From: Chloroflexi bacterium OLB15
GTDB lineage: Bacteria; Chloroflexota; Anaerolineae; Aggregatilineales; Phototrophicaceae
Assembly: GCA_001567085.1 (NCBI GenBank)
Contig: LMZS01000174.1
Coordinates: 1 to 55,912 of the forward strand
Length of the DNA: 55,912 nucleotides
Reading direction: 5' to 3'
Below, one piece after another: positions 42,501-50,613 of this stretch (within the stretch, counting starts at the first letter, position 1; every line of letters begins with the position of its first letter). Both the position numbers and the translations under genes were made by a program. Under the pieces are notes generated by a model. The model had not been told where the DNA came from. It worked only from the letters and a program-made list of their open reading frames with translations, and ran no database searches.

Positions 42501-43449
42501 GTAATGCTTTTGCGCGTGGGCTGTTGACTGCCAGCGCATCAAATTCATCAATGTAAAGCGCGGCTTTCCCCTGCTGGATGGCTTCCCACACGTCATTATC
42601 CAGCGGCCACGCCGACTCAATACATTCATTAAGCGACATATCGCCGGGATAATCAGCGAGATCGATCAGCAGTGGAAGCGGATTTTCATCTGGCAAGGCG
42701 CGATAAGCATAGGCAGCATCCAGCGCCAGGCGTTGCAGCACCGTAGATTTGCCGCAGCCTGGGCCGCCAGTTATCGCGAATCGCCCAGACATACGCACAG
42801 CCTGCTTCAAGGTGAGCAGCGCGCCATCCTGCAGCCCTTCCCCGCCGCGCAACACCCGCACATCGCCCAATTTACCCCACACCTGCTCTAGCGTTGAAAG
42901 CGGGCGCAGGCGAGCGCGCGCGGTTTGGCTGTTGGTTTGATCAGGGGGGTCAATCGTTTCCTGAATCGCCATGCGGCGTTCAAGCGACCCGATCAGGTTA
43001 TTGAGATAAACGTCTTCGTGCGCTGGCAAGAAACCTTCGGGGATCGTCCCAAACAAACGCAGCAGGCGCGTAAGCGCGGCCTGATACAGGCTTTCATCAC
43101 GCCAACCGCTAAAATCAATTGCGCGATGCAGCCCCAGTTCCCGGGGCGCGGTAATACCATCCATATTGGCGGCAACTATCGGGAGCAGCGTTTTTTGCTT
43201 TTTACGCGCATGTTCCCATTCATGCCGCGCGTATTGCGCGTTCAGATAGTTTCCTGAAACAACGCAAATAACGGTATTGGCTGAATTAAGGGCAGATTTT
43301 AGGGTAGGAAGAAGATCATCACCCGCAGTGATTCGTAACCGATCGCACCAGATATTCACACCGGCGTTTTTGAGGTCTGTCGCCAGTTTGAGCGCAAACT
43401 CGGTTTCGTATTTGCTATAACTCAGGTAGATAAGTGCGCCGGCGCTCAA
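39595..43449 (-). CDS. TIR-NACHT-HEAT repeat protein (NLR-like)
   Basis: A 1284-aa NLR-like protein. TIR domain at 1-135 (ALIYLSYSKYETEFALKLATDL; putative catalytic Glu77 in AQYARHEWEHARK). NACHT-type STAND NTPase at about 220-480: Walker A GGPGCGKST (228-236), Walker B ALYIDEFDAL (297-306). A helical region follows, then HEAT repeats at 590-740, an Ala/Pro-rich linker (about 745-830) and two more blocks of HEAT repeats to the end. This is the domain plan of bacterial NLR-like immunity proteins: HEAT senses, NACHT oligomerises, TIR degrades NAD. Function is inferred. It has its own strong promoter with a palindrome. TIR-FGE gene follows at once. Confidence 0.88.
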   Translation of the reverse strand: MSAGALIYLSYSKYETEFALKLATDLKNAGVNIWCDRLRITAGDDLLPTLKSALNSANTVICVVSGNYLNAQYARHEWEHARKKQKTLLPIVAANMDGITAPRELGLHRAIDFSGWRDESLYQAALTRLLRLFGTIPEGFLPAHEDVYLNNLIGSLERRMAIQETIDPPDQTNSQTARARLRPLSTLEQVWGKLGDVRVLRGGEGLQDGALLTLKQAVRMSGRFAITGGPGCGKSTVLQRLALDAAYAYRALPDENPLPLLIDLADYPGDMSLNECIESAWPLDNDVWEAIQQGKAALYIDEFDALAVNSPRAKALQELLDGDYSPNTLVVGTNAVPSAALPTCELLSLSDADIRRYVEAHLGSSAKPLLDQLFAREQAADGGETNLLRMARIPALLTGFIFLYRSSPQNTLPASLGALYKRLLPSMWVWWRLAQAPIAVAYRELVPSLEKLALAMFDEGIAAMTLDDAGMLLFDPSVLALRSASAMNVVEVRQGKVRFVHRLLRDFYASLRLTPLDISVRLQRPQFTADGLRVAGKWDIPLYMMSGFMPASDALVRAVAEIDPYLAAECVDFGAHVTPNVIEQVVENLLNDVDEPEKHAAIQRSLQLLTIPAVLPAILERLQSRSVALRSAAAWAVKELNVPLPTTLVKALKNWDWTPNERIAEIFCNTPSREETIAALINMLGDSEPSHRRGAAWALGVIGDRAAIPGLQAAAADSDLAVKDMAAKALKELEALAAAPPAIYEPQVIEQPSAAPPKPVQQRSVILPIQRKTASASASTAPAAAPAVKRPTNPLSRLAGSKQSSAPLAKERLTHKSSEGSQGSYVGDLLKQLWDSDWEKRHAAVETLGHLGDASVVVPLLEALGDLDEQVRFAAVRALGNYTGETAVQGLLSALQDPVLMVKDAAGEELGKMDGAALPGLLALLNDPALDADTRGVIIETLGRIADPSTVDILNLCLEDESAPRMEEWRICDLAAAALERIGTPEALDAVAEWRREQQPTEQLDLTSLIDIDENDDINPISPAITSPAKSDLEAQTQQLLEALRVNDTHKQHAAAKALREFARDLRLQGIDDNRVLYVLADALRDIDPVVRWAAVEAMAWLQDDSALPILHEALHDKHFTVRLAAIRALQEIGDANAVWALLDRLDDENTVVREKAAEALGRLGGTDVAVRLAHSLEDEDVFVRRASAASLGNIGSTEVSAQLLEALDDPELLVRWAVVESLGKLGEPAAVTPLIAWLDDDLKPSWDERRACDLAADALEHIQAPEAAAALQQWRSRHSSALE

Positions 43450-43518
43450 TGCACAATGACCTGTTTATGATTAACAAAATGGACAGATTACAAATTAGAT
43501 TAGTATGATTTATGTGTA

Positions 43519-43546
43519 ATTATAGTTTGTAAAACGTTTCTTACAA
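43519..43546 (-). promoter_or_regulatory. Promoter and palindromic operator of the TIR-NACHT operon
   Basis: Minus strand TTGTAA, 16 bases, TATAAT. The -35 box is one arm of a perfect inverted repeat TTGTAA-8-TTACAA (43527-43546), a plausible repressor site. The start codon is 70 bases downstream. The region is much more AT-rich than the genes. Confidence 0.65.
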
Positions 43547-43584
43547 CAAGCAATCGGGGATTTTACGAATTATTCATAAATGAA

Positions 43585-43615
43585 AAGAGGCCGACTATGG
43601 GGAAGTTGGCCTCTT
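43585..43615 (-). terminator. Intrinsic terminator after the GAF gene
   Basis: AAGAGGCC / GGCCTCTT stem, 15-base loop; on the minus strand followed by TTCATTT. It separates the GAF gene from the TIR-NACHT promoter. Confidence 0.78.
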
Positions 43616-43633
43616 ATATCTCAAACCTGGGTA

Positions 43634-44515
43634 CTATTCTTCCCCTATCCGGGTATAACGGCCGCGCATGTTGCGCGCAGAAGAAGCAAGCCGCTGAAAA
43701 TAGTCTGTGTCGGTGATTTCGCTCACTTGACGATCTAGTTTTGAGCGATCAATCGCAATTTGCAAACTTTGAAGTTCGTTTAAGGCTTTGGTTAGATCTT
43801 CTTTAACCTGCCCGTAAACCCTCGCGTTTTCAATCGCGATGGCGGCCTGCGTGCCAAACGCGGTCAACAGCGGAATTTCTTCCTGGCGGAATACGTTCTG
43901 CGTGATGCGGTTATCGGCATACAAAACGCCCTGCGCCTCGCCATGTACCATAAGGGGAATACACAGGATAGAACGTAATTGTGCGTTTACTACACTCAAT
44001 ACGTTCTGGAAACGATCATCTGTCGCCGCGTTAGTGGTGATGATCGCTTCGCCATGCTCCATCGCCTGCTGCACAACGCTGCGACTGAAACCGGCGTCGC
44101 CTTCACTCAGGGTTTCGCGATCCCAATTTCGGGCAACGGCAATATCAAGCTGTCCGGTCTTCACATCGTGAAGCACCAGGTACGCACGCTCTGCGCCTGT
44201 CAGCCCGATCACCGTATCCATCACTTCATCGAGCACCTTATCAAGTTCCAATGAGGATGTAATCAAACTAAATGTACGCAGTAGTCCCGTCATCTGGTCT
44301 AACTGGGTAGCAACCTGGCGGGTGCTTTTCTGCGCCTGTTCCAGATTGTCAGCAATACCGTGCGCGATACCGACAATATCTACTGCAACCTGAAATCCGT
44401 TTTCACTTAAAACCTGCATAACACGGCCGAGTATCGCCTCTAGCTGGCGAATTTCGGTGCCAGATTGGGTGATTAGTCCCGTCAGTTCAGCAGTAATTGT
44501 GTTTGAATCAACCAT
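43634..44515 (-). CDS. GAF-domain protein
   Basis: A 293-aa cytoplasmic protein. Residues 1-90 are helical, perhaps coiled coil (LTGLITQSGTEIRQLEAILGRVMQVL, NLEQAQKSTRQVATQLDQM). A GAF domain covers about 95-250: LELDKVLDEVMDTVIGLTGAERAYLVL, SRSVVQQAMEHGEAIITTNA, LRSILCIPLMVHGEAQGVLYADNRI. The C-terminus is charged helix. No kinase, phosphodiesterase or DNA-binding part is present, so it is a sensory or scaffold protein with unknown ligand. A TATAAT at 44572-44577 (minus strand) lies 57 bases before the ATG. It is separated from TIR-NACHT by a terminator. Confidence 0.82.
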   Translation of the reverse strand: MVDSNTITAELTGLITQSGTEIRQLEAILGRVMQVLSENGFQVAVDIVGIAHGIADNLEQAQKSTRQVATQLDQMTGLLRTFSLITSSLELDKVLDEVMDTVIGLTGAERAYLVLHDVKTGQLDIAVARNWDRETLSEGDAGFSRSVVQQAMEHGEAIITTNAATDDRFQNVLSVVNAQLRSILCIPLMVHGEAQGVLYADNRITQNVFRQEEIPLLTAFGTQAAIAIENARVYGQVKEDLTKALNELQSLQIAIDRSKLDRQVSEITDTDYFQRLASSARNMRGRYTRIGEE

Positions 44516-44611
44516 ATGGTTAAGCCGTGACCGAATCGTGTCGAAAGAAGTGATAACACATACTGCAACCTATTATAAATCATGCTTGCCTGCTTGGCAC
44601 GATTTACAGAA

Positions 44612-47053
44612 TTAAGGAGCTTCGTTCAATATGACCATGCGATCCTCAATCGTATAAGAATCGCCCGCAGATTCGCCGTTCACAGTGGCCGCTAAACGCT
44701 GGTTACTTAAGGCATCATAAATACCAATGACAATACGATAGCCCTCGCCCACTGGCGCTACGCCATCCGGCAGCAAAAATACCCGTTCATCAGAAATTGT
44801 TTCACCCGGTTCCCATACCAGCGTTGAGTAATAGGTGCCTTCAGGCGTCTTTCCAACCGGGCCATCCCATGTCGTGATTAAATTACCGTCAAGGTCTACA
44901 AGGTGAATAAAGATCGAGTAATCGCCATCAGCAGGGGCGATAGGCTGCCAGTATAAATGCGCGATGATCCTGCGCCCCGGCCACAGTTCCAAACCACCGA
45001 TATCATTCCCCAAATAACGCACAAAGCCGCCGAAAATGACCTCATCGGTTTCAGCGTTAAGCGGCGTGACCTCTGTTTCACGAACGCTCAAATGCGGCTC
45101 GTAAACATCATAGCGGAAATTGCCATCGTCCATGCCCCAAACGCGCGGAAACACATCCTGCCTGCCAAACGAGCCAACGACCTGATTGGTGACAAACGGA
45201 ATCTCGCCGTATGCGCCCTGTGTTTCTGGCACGCCATAGACGAAGTATTCGGTATCGCGAAGCTGTTCCAGCCGCGTTGGCACTGAAGTAACATCTATGG
45301 ATTGATCCGGAAAGAAAAATGGCAAGCGCAAGATGCCCGGCGCGGAAACGTGGATGGTTTCATCAGGGTGCTGATCCAGCCACGCCTGAAGGCCAGCGGC
45401 AACATTCATCAAAGCGGCATTTCCGCTGGTATAACGGGCGCGATCATCTGGCAAAGAGTCGTCAAAAAGGTAATTTGCGCCTGCTGTTGGATCAGGCACA
45501 GCCGAAATAATGCCCGGCACAGCCAGAATAATCGCCACCGCCGCAAATGCTGGCTTAATCCACACCTTTAAGCTGGCCGCTTCGTACCAACGCGCCACAA
45601 AATAGGCGCAGGGCAGAATCAGCAGCGGCACTATCGAAAACGACAGCCGGTAGTGGTAGCTATAAGAGAAGAACCACGTCACGAAATATGGCAGCGCCAG
45701 CAGCAAGACCCACCCTAAGCGTGACCCATCGCGGCGCAGGTTATCATCCCATGTTAGCCGCGCGTGCAGAATCAACGCCCAGCCTGTAAGCACTGCGCCC
45801 GCTAGCAGCACAGCCCATTCCAACGGCGCAATCGGGCGCGGCGTCAATATCGAGGGGGCAACGCCGGCGCCGATCAACAGCAGCCCCGGCAGCAAAAGTT
45901 TTAGTGAAGGGAATGGGCGTAATGGTTTGAGATAGATATAAGCGATATAAATCGCCAGCGCCAGCAGCGGCCAGCCAAATTCTGCTCCGCTTCGCGCGGC
46001 GATAGAAAGCCAAAAACTGGACGGCAACACGATAAATGTGTGGCCGAGTATCAGATTGCGGATATACCAGACCGCCCCTACCGGCAAAGCCACACAGCCA
46101 GCAATCAGAATCAATTGCAAGCGAGGCCACGCAGCTTGCCAGCGCAATCGCGTTCGCAGCAGCTCGATCACGCCTAGCAGCGCCAGCCCCCAGATGAACG
46201 CGCCCATCGTCGGCTTTGACCATAGGCCGATGCCCAGCATCAGCCCGGATAACGCAGCATACCAGCGGCGCGGCGTTTGCCCGACCCACGCGGCCACAAA
46301 ATAAGCCGATGCCAGCGCAAACAGCCCCGCGATCAGAATTTCGAGGTCGCCAGCACGCGACCATTCGCCCACATGCGGGTACAGCGCCCAGATCGCCGCC
46401 GCATAAAGCCCCGTGCGCCGGTTGAATAAGCGCGCCCCAAGCACGTAGGTCGCGAGGATAGTCGCCAGATGTAAAAGCAGCAGCCCGGCACGCGCAGCAT
46501 GATCATCTATGCCACCAACTGCCATCTGGCCGAAGGTATATTGCAGGGGCAGATACTGCGGGTAATAGCCGATGCTGTTCGGGATCAGCCCTTCCTGAAA
46601 AAACAAACGCCCCAGATAGCCGTAAACCCACAGGGTATCGTAAGCAGTGAAAGGCCAGAAGGCGATCACCACCCAGCGCACAACCAACGCCGCCGCCACC
46701 AGCAGCGAGACAAGAATTTCATCCAATGCCCAGCGCGCGCGCGGCGCAGATACGCCTGATTTGCGCCGCTTAGACGCAACCAATCCCGCAAGCGCTGCGG
46801 CGATAACTGTGCCCAGCAGCACAATTGGAAACTGCATCAGCGGCTGCTCGATGATTGCGCCCAATGTGCCGAGCGCAAACATCCATATGCTAAGCAGCGC
46901 CGCGCCGGTAAAAATGCTCACCGCGCCCACTTCCAGCCAATCGCCCCAGTCATGGCGGGGAAGCAGCGCTAACGCAAGTGGAATCCCTAACCCAAGATAA
47001 ACCCAGAGGAAGGCTGGCGTTGCCGCGAGGGTGGCGCTTATCCAGTAAGGCAT
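44612..47053 (-). CDS. Membrane glycosyltransferase, GT39/PMT-like (GT-C fold)
   Basis: An 813-aa protein with about 12 membrane helices (1-530) and a C-terminal soluble region rich in beta strands (about 640-800). The first external loop has WPFTAYDTLWVYGYLGRLFF, where the Asp corresponds to the catalytic acid of GT-C transferases. It should move a sugar from a lipid-linked donor to a protein or glycan outside. The C-terminal part (LYWQPIAPADGDYSIFIHLVDLDG) is a jelly-roll-like module common in Chloroflexota members. It is three bases downstream of the PQQ-dehydrogenase-like gene. Confidence 0.82.
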   Translation of the reverse strand: MPYWISATLAATPAFLWVYLGLGIPLALALLPRHDWGDWLEVGAVSIFTGAALLSIWMFALGTLGAIIEQPLMQFPIVLLGTVIAAALAGLVASKRRKSGVSAPRARWALDEILVSLLVAAALVVRWVVIAFWPFTAYDTLWVYGYLGRLFFQEGLIPNSIGYYPQYLPLQYTFGQMAVGGIDDHAARAGLLLLHLATILATYVLGARLFNRRTGLYAAAIWALYPHVGEWSRAGDLEILIAGLFALASAYFVAAWVGQTPRRWYAALSGLMLGIGLWSKPTMGAFIWGLALLGVIELLRTRLRWQAAWPRLQLILIAGCVALPVGAVWYIRNLILGHTFIVLPSSFWLSIAARSGAEFGWPLLALAIYIAYIYLKPLRPFPSLKLLLPGLLLIGAGVAPSILTPRPIAPLEWAVLLAGAVLTGWALILHARLTWDDNLRRDGSRLGWVLLLALPYFVTWFFSYSYHYRLSFSIVPLLILPCAYFVARWYEAASLKVWIKPAFAAVAIILAVPGIISAVPDPTAGANYLFDDSLPDDRARYTSGNAALMNVAAGLQAWLDQHPDETIHVSAPGILRLPFFFPDQSIDVTSVPTRLEQLRDTEYFVYGVPETQGAYGEIPFVTNQVVGSFGRQDVFPRVWGMDDGNFRYDVYEPHLSVRETEVTPLNAETDEVIFGGFVRYLGNDIGGLELWPGRRIIAHLYWQPIAPADGDYSIFIHLVDLDGNLITTWDGPVGKTPEGTYYSTLVWEPGETISDERVFLLPDGVAPVGEGYRIVIGIYDALSNQRLAATVNGESAGDSYTIEDRMVILNEAP

Positions 47054-47056
47054 CAG

Positions 47057-47983
47057 TTAGTAAACGTTCTCGGATTGAGGGCGCAGCGACAGGATACGCC
47101 CGCCGCCCAAACTGATATATACCCAGCCCCAGTCGTTGACCACCACATCATAAGGCCGCGCCGGGTAAAAGCCGACCCCGCGCCAGTTCAGCGTGCTGGG
47201 AGTCAGCGATGCTATTGCAGGATCATTAGATGACGAATCCGGGATGAGCGTGCGCACAGAAGGCGATCCCGTTTCAATGCCGCTTACCGCCGCCAATTGA
47301 TAGCCGCCCAGATCAAGCTGATTAAAGGTGCCGCCCATTGCCAACAAAACGTCCCCTGTCATACTTTCCAGAACGTCCGAATCGTAAAATACCAGTCCTA
47401 ACGGTTGGCTGCCAGTTGAAAAAACAACCGCCGGCGAAACTTTACCGTCACAACCATTCTCAACCAGCGCGGTACCCATGCCAACGCAGGTGGGAAAGCC
47501 GAAATCTGCGCCAGCGGTCACCCGGTTCAGTTCATCGGCCATCGCATCACCGGTCAAGCCCTGCGGCGCGCTATCTACCACCCATAATTCGCCATTATGG
47601 ATCGCCAGATCGGATGGCTGCCGCAAGCCAGTGGCAACAAGCTGGCGATCAGAGCCGTCCAGCGCGTAGCTTAAAATAACCGCGCGTTCTGACGAATCGT
47701 ATACACAGTCATCACAGGGCGCGCCGATGGCAACATAGATGCGTGGCTCAGCACTATCGCCCACGATGCCAACGGCTATCCCGCCGACCCAATCTCCGGC
47801 ATTACCGGGAAGCGAATCAACCAGCGTTTCAACCTGCGATTCGCTGATTCGATAGAGATGATTCCGTCCGGCGACGTACAGACTACCTTCGTAAAACGCG
47901 AGGCTGTTAGGCCGGTCTAGCCCTTCCGCATACGTCTCAACCGTTTCCGGCAAGCCGTCATCATCGCCATCCGTAAGCAGCAT
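47057..47983 (-). pseudogene. PQQ-type glucose/sorbosone dehydrogenase-like beta-propeller, C-terminal part
   Basis: This frame carries most of a six-bladed propeller of the soluble glucose dehydrogenase type: GLDRPNSLAFYEGSLYVAGRNHLYRI, YALDGSDRQLVATGLRQPSDLAIHNGELWVVDSAPQG, GADFGFPTCVGMG, YPARPYDVVVNDWGWVYISLGGGRILSL. The coding sense continues upstream of the ATG, in the same frame, as GGQPDNRLFAARPRSGQV to about 48036, where it meets the other frame. So the shown start is not the true one. Either a frameshifted gene or a sequence error. A Cys pair in CDDCVYD may coordinate metal or form a disulfide. Ends three bases before the PMT-like gene. Confidence 0.75.
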
Positions 47984-48258
47984 GACCTGACCGGAGCGCG
48001 GCCGCGCCGCAAACAGACGGTTATCCGGCTGACCGCCAGCGAAGTAAATGCCAGCTCGCCAGCTTCAGGCAAATTGATGACTTCTTCGATGCAGGGAATA
48101 TCCTGGCCGATCCAGGGCTTATCCAGTGATGTTGGGCGGTAGTAACAGGGAAGTTCCGGCGTTTGTGCCTGAGTTGCAAATAAAGGCCATATGCTGAAAC
48201 ATAAAATTACGATGCCTAGAGCGCGTTTCAATCTACAGCTCCACAGTTCCCCGCACAT
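47917..48258 (-). pseudogene. N-terminal part of the same PQQ-type dehydrogenase, before the frameshift
   Basis: This frame supplies a signal peptide (LKRALGIVILCFSIWPLFATQAQ) and the first strands of the propeller (IPCIEEVINLPEAGELAFTSLA). From about 48036 the sense passes to the frame of the segment downstream; the rest of this frame is Arg/Cys-rich noise. A change of one base in the stretch 48032-48041 joins the two. Start may be the ATG at 48258 or a TTG at 48231 that has GGAG upstream. Confidence 0.7.
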
Positions 48259-48426
48259 TTTCGCGGTAGAATCATACTATTGCTTGCTTGCGGGCGATAC
48301 CCTGCTCCCTGACGCTTGCTCAACGCACTCTTTACGCATCACAAACCGTATTTCGTTTGGCTTGTGGTGTGTTGCAGTAAAACCTGACCATAGTATTGGA
48401 CAGCCGGACATCGTTAAAATCCCAAA

Positions 48427-50592
48427 ATGTCTCTCACGCAATCACACGCAGCAGGTCACGCTATGCAGGCATCATCTGCCTATCAACCATTTGTCGAAGT
48501 ATTTCCGGTTAAACAAGAGAATATCGGGCCACTTTCTGCCTACAAGCTCATTCTAAAGGCGAATAATGAGTCCGAGCGTACAGCCTTAGAGCGCAAAATC
48601 GGGGGCAAACTGACCTATCGCCTCGGCGGTATTTTGCCGGGGACATGGGTTTGGTCAAACGGACGGGTGATCACGGACACGCCCGCGCATCCCATCAAGC
48701 TGGTCATGCAGATTGAGGAACTGCGCGCCTCATTTGATCTGTACGCCCCGCTCGAAGGCGTCGAAGAAGTATATGGTTGGGCGGCGGATTCAGCCACAAT
48801 TTCAGATTTCGTGGTGCGCGGCTCGATTGAGAAAATTGCCAGTGAAATTCAACAGGCGCTCGCGAAAACGCCGAGCAATATTCCAAATGTGCGGGTAGAT
48901 CGGGAGTTTCGCGCGCGTTCGTGGGTGGTAAACGGGCAGCCAGCAATTTCGCTAGCCACAAATTCGCGCCTGATTTACGAAAGTGACATCGAGCAATACG
49001 CGGAAAATCAGGACAAGATCACCGATCTGATCGGGCTAGGCGTCATTGACCGCACCTCCTCATTACAAGGCGAAATCATCAAGGTGGTCGGGCAGTTAGG
49101 CGAACAGCGCGAGCGTTTGCTATCGCTAACGCAGCGCGAAGAAATGGCGGACATACTGGCCAACGCGCCAGATACGCGCTGGGTGCTGCGTATTCAGGCG
49201 GGCAGAAACGAATATGATTACGTCTCTGATGCGCTGGCGATCATCATCCGGCTTGAGGACGTGGAGCGTTTCGGCATTGACCCCGCACACGCTGAACGGG
49301 CGCTGCATTTGAAACCTGCTCAGCGGGCGCAAATGGTCAAAGCAGTGTCAGATGTGGTTAAGGCACACGGCTATATTGGCGACGCCTACACCCTGAACAA
49401 CGCGCCAGCGCTTTTCAGCAACGCCGCGCCGAAAGTACGCCTGCGTTTTGGTGGCTCAAAAACGCGCGACTATGTTGAAACACACCTGATGGCAGACTTT
49501 CAGGCTTCCGGCGCGTTCAAGCTGCGCGGCGGCACTACCGAACCCCCGCCCCCCTTACGCATCAACCTGATCAACGCGGCATCAGACACCGTAGATGATT
49601 TTCTGGAAGCCATGCGCCGTCAATGCGAGCGCGATTTCAACCAGCGCCTTGAAATTGTTCGCGAGCGCAAAATGCGGGTCGCATCACGGGCAAATCTGGA
49701 GAGCGCCGTTCGCCTGCTGACCAAAGAACCAGCAGATGTGCTGCTCATTTTTCTGCCGGATAGCGCCGAAGCCAACGACGAAGACGACATCAGCGACAAC
49801 TTCAGCATGGCGCAAACTATCGGGCGCGGCGAGCCGTGCTTCATCATTCACGAACATTTGATGCACCAACCCGACGCTATGGTTGCCGTGATCACGGGCT
49901 TGCTGGCGCGTGCTGGCACTACGCCATACATTCTCGAAAACCCGCTTGAGTTCGCAGACCGCATCGTTGGCTTAACCCTGAGCAAGCAGGAACGCCGGCA
50001 AAATGAACAGTGGGCTGGCTTTTCACGAATCTTCCGCGCGGACGGCTTGCTGCTTTCTGCCGCTACCGCTGTCACGCAAATTGATTTTGGAGCAAGCCTG
50101 CCAGATACCTTCTGGGAGCAGCTGCTCCCGCGTGACCTGCTGGGGCGCAAGCGCGTGATCGTTCATTATGATGGCCGCTTGCGTCGCGAGATTTTACGGG
50201 TGCTGGGCGGTTGGGAAGACGAGATTGATGCGACTTTTTATCCGGTAGAAGTGATCCAGCGTGCTGTGCCAAGATTGTACGCCTTCCATAAAGGCGCTAT
50301 AGAACCGCCGTTACAAGGCACAGAATTTCGCCTGAATGACTCGGAAGCGTTTATTATGACTTCAGCGCCAGGCAACAATATAGCGCCCATGCCGCTGCAT
50401 ATTCGCACCGAGCAGCCGCTAACGATTGATCAGGCTGTACATTCGGCAATGGTCATGACCCTATTCCACTACGGCGCACTAGAACGTCCCCGTTTGCCGA
50501 TCACCCTGCATCATGGCGATATTGTCATTGCCGGACTGGAGCGCGGCGTAATGCCTTCGGATGCAAGCTTTGATACTCCATTCTGGTTATAA
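48427..50592 (+). CDS. ago: Long prokaryotic Argonaute, probably catalytically inactive
   Basis: A 721-aa Argonaute. N domain about 20-115; PAZ about 165-300, opening with the typical RSWVVNGQPAISLATNSRLIY; MID about 375-500 (ADVLLIFLPDS, GRGEPCFII); PIWI 505-721. PIWI marks: FADRIVGLTLSK, KRVIVHYDGRL, GTEFRLNDSEAFIMTSAP, PMPLHIR, RPRLPITLHHGD and C-terminal FDTPFWL, as in Thermus Ago (LLRDGR, RLPAPLHLAD, LFFV). The first catalytic Asp (VGxD) is Thr517; Asp582 and Asp698 are kept; no clear finger Glu. The usual MID K and Q for the guide 5' end are not evident either. So it likely binds but does not cut, or has degenerated. No ribosome site at the first ATG; M13 (48463) after CAGCAGGTC is a good alternative. 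A receiver-GAF gene follows after 21 bases. Confidence 0.85.
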   Translation: MSLTQSHAAGHAMQASSAYQPFVEVFPVKQENIGPLSAYKLILKANNESERTALERKIGGKLTYRLGGILPGTWVWSNGRVITDTPAHPIKLVMQIEELRASFDLYAPLEGVEEVYGWAADSATISDFVVRGSIEKIASEIQQALAKTPSNIPNVRVDREFRARSWVVNGQPAISLATNSRLIYESDIEQYAENQDKITDLIGLGVIDRTSSLQGEIIKVVGQLGEQRERLLSLTQREEMADILANAPDTRWVLRIQAGRNEYDYVSDALAIIIRLEDVERFGIDPAHAERALHLKPAQRAQMVKAVSDVVKAHGYIGDAYTLNNAPALFSNAAPKVRLRFGGSKTRDYVETHLMADFQASGAFKLRGGTTEPPPPLRINLINAASDTVDDFLEAMRRQCERDFNQRLEIVRERKMRVASRANLESAVRLLTKEPADVLLIFLPDSAEANDEDDISDNFSMAQTIGRGEPCFIIHEHLMHQPDAMVAVITGLLARAGTTPYILENPLEFADRIVGLTLSKQERRQNEQWAGFSRIFRADGLLLSAATAVTQIDFGASLPDTFWEQLLPRDLLGRKRVIVHYDGRLRREILRVLGGWEDEIDATFYPVEVIQRAVPRLYAFHKGAIEPPLQGTEFRLNDSEAFIMTSAPGNNIAPMPLHIRTEQPLTIDQAVHSAMVMTLFHYGALERPRLPITLHHGDIVIAGLERGVMPSDASFDTPFWL

Positions 50593-50599
50593 TCCAGAA
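50581..50599 (+). promoter_or_regulatory. Inverted repeat around a TATAAT at the ago/receiver-GAF junction
   Basis: TTCTGG-7-CCAGAA is perfect, with TTATAAT as the loop and the ago stop codon inside. It may be an operator or internal promoter for the downstream genes, or an RNA hairpin. Confidence 0.45.
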
Positions 50600-50613
50600 A
50601 TATTGCGTGAAAT

